Source: Amanita rubescens (Eukaryota > Basidiomycota > Agaricomycetes > Agaricales > Amanitaceae). Taken from it: a stretch of DNA of 42,842 nt. The DNA lies in NCBI GenBank assembly GCA_015039365.1, contig WION01000453.1, forward strand, positions 1 to 42,842, written 5' to 3'. The number at the start of each line of letters is the position of its first letter. The stretch's first letter is position 1. The position numbers and the translations under genes are program-made. The notes under the pieces were generated by a model. That model saw only the letters and a program-made list of their open reading frames with translations. It did no database searches and was not told the origin of the DNA. Shown piece after piece: positions 42,035 to 42,842 of the stretch.

Positions 42035-42842
42035 TTAGACGCCCCCTGCCAGCCTGCGAATATACTCCGTCAAAGCACTAGTCAAAGCTCGTCAGGAAAC
42101 GGATCACACCTACACAAGATATCGCTTACCGCACGGGGCGACCGGTTAATCCTTTCTCGAGGTACGGCGTTGGCCTCGTTAGCTAAATTTGAGGTGAGTA
42201 TGGGTGGAATGAGTGGGGTCAATACGAACCTCCATTACTCCTGCAATGTCAATGTGAGCCCAGTTAAGGGTTGGCTCGGCGCCGTTCTTGGGTTCAATAC
42301 CCTCCGCGAAAGGCTTCAAGAATAACGCAGCTGTACAGCTACCACCGGGCCTTCCGCCAGTCTATGATCCATTCAGAAAAGGTTTGATTCTGAATATAAA
42401 ATCCACCTTACGTTTTGGAGATCGGCATTGGACGAATGGATTTGAGGACCGAAGTCATCGTCGAGAGGCATTCGCCAGAAACGATCGTACTCAGTTTCTC
42501 CTGCCTCATACAAATTTTGCCAGAGCTTGTCCGAGGTCTGTCTAATTGTGAATACTGATCGGGTGGTCAGACATAATCCGACTCACGCAAAATACACCCG
42601 CGAAGACTTCTCCAAGAGCGATACTCATTGCACTATGAACTGTCAGTCAAATAGTAATATGAAAGAAATATGTGCAGTTTACCCGGTCAGAGTTGCAACA
42701 TCTATCAATGTATGAGGTTTATATTCAGTGGCAGTGTAATAGATGGCGTCTTGAGAGAAACCGATCAGTTATCGATTTGTTGGGATCAGCGTTACTCACC
42801 GGCCAGAACGAGGCGTCCTTCAGCGTCGGTATTGTCTACTTC
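42035..42842 (-). CDS. M17 leucine aminopeptidase, 3' part (cut by window edge)
   Basis: Metal-dependent cytosolic aminopeptidase that removes N-terminal residues from peptides. At the right edge the minus strand reads EVDNTDAEGRLVLA (about 42801-42842), the M17 signature NTDAEGRL, whose Asp, Glu and Arg are metal ligands and catalytic residues. Further exons read DAIYYTATEYKPHTLIDVATLTG-AMSIALGEVFAGVF, TSDKLWQNLYEAGETEYDRFWRMPLDDDF..IHSSNADLQN, GRPGGSCTAALFLKPFAEG..WAHIDIAGVME and TRPTPYLEKGLTGRPVR, all in family order, separated by short GT-AG introns. The last exon joins GRPVR to LAGGV with the stop at 42035. The N-terminal domain lies outside the window. Only about 105 bp separate it from the capping-protein start, same strand. 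Confidence 0.92.

Noticed and set aside
1..42842. tRNA, rRNA or other named non-coding RNA genes
   Set aside because: No cloverleaf with conserved A/B boxes or rRNA-like sequence was noticed; a dedicated scan was not possible by eye.

Overview
The window is nuclear DNA of a filamentous basidiomycete, almost certainly an Agaricomycete. Genes are split by many 46-62 nt GT-AG introns (a few GC-AG), intergenic gaps are short, and the largest mobile element carries a Plavaka-type transposase, a DNA-transposon group known from Agaricomycetes. All calls come from reading the sequence; no search was run.

Layout. (1) 1-1415, + strand: 3' part of an FAD-dependent oxidoreductase (fumarate reductase/tricarballylate dehydrogenase-like). 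(2) 1447-9277: a complete LTR retrotransposon on the minus strand. It has two ~480 bp LTRs (TG...CA), a 5 bp target duplication GAGAT on both sides, a polypurine tract, and a primer site that exactly complements the anticodon-loop region of initiator tRNA-Met (the Drosophila copia type of priming). It encodes a Ty1/copia-like Gag and no recognisable pol. In place of pol there is about 5 kb of AT-rich DNA packed with short perfect hairpins. (3) about 9273-20430: a Plavaka DNA transposon with subterminal palindromes, a multi-exon transposase, a divergent accessory gene and an Asn-rich accessory gene. (4) 14489-17125: a Ty3-type gag-only LTR element with 397 bp LTRs, inserted into an exon of the Plavaka transposase with a CCGG duplication. 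(5) 20460-42842: a dense block of host genes. On the + strand: phospholipase D, a SAP-domain protein, a SIKE/FGFR1OP2-family STRIPAK component and a PH-domain protein. On the - strand: PRP8, F-actin capping protein alpha and an M17 leucine aminopeptidase (cut by the window edge).

The most unusual signal is the inside of the copia-like element. I checked about 40 hairpins by hand between 1993 and 6460. Several belong to repeated families whose copies differ by paired changes on both stem arms: A-T for G-C, A-T for T-A, GAC/GTC for GAT/ATC, and one whole base pair inserted on both arms. One family keeps the same T.C internal mismatch in all three copies. This looks like conservation of structure rather than of sequence, in an element that seems to move using another element's enzymes. 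A second gag-only LTR element of a different superfamily lies 5 kb away. Two unrelated gag-only retroelements, one of them filled with covarying hairpins, are the main candidates for something undescribed here.

The host genes form ordinary housekeeping neighbourhoods (spliceosome core, actin capping, lipid signalling, STRIPAK scaffold). Their exon joins were worked out by hand from splice consensus plus recognisable family motifs, so small boundary errors are possible.
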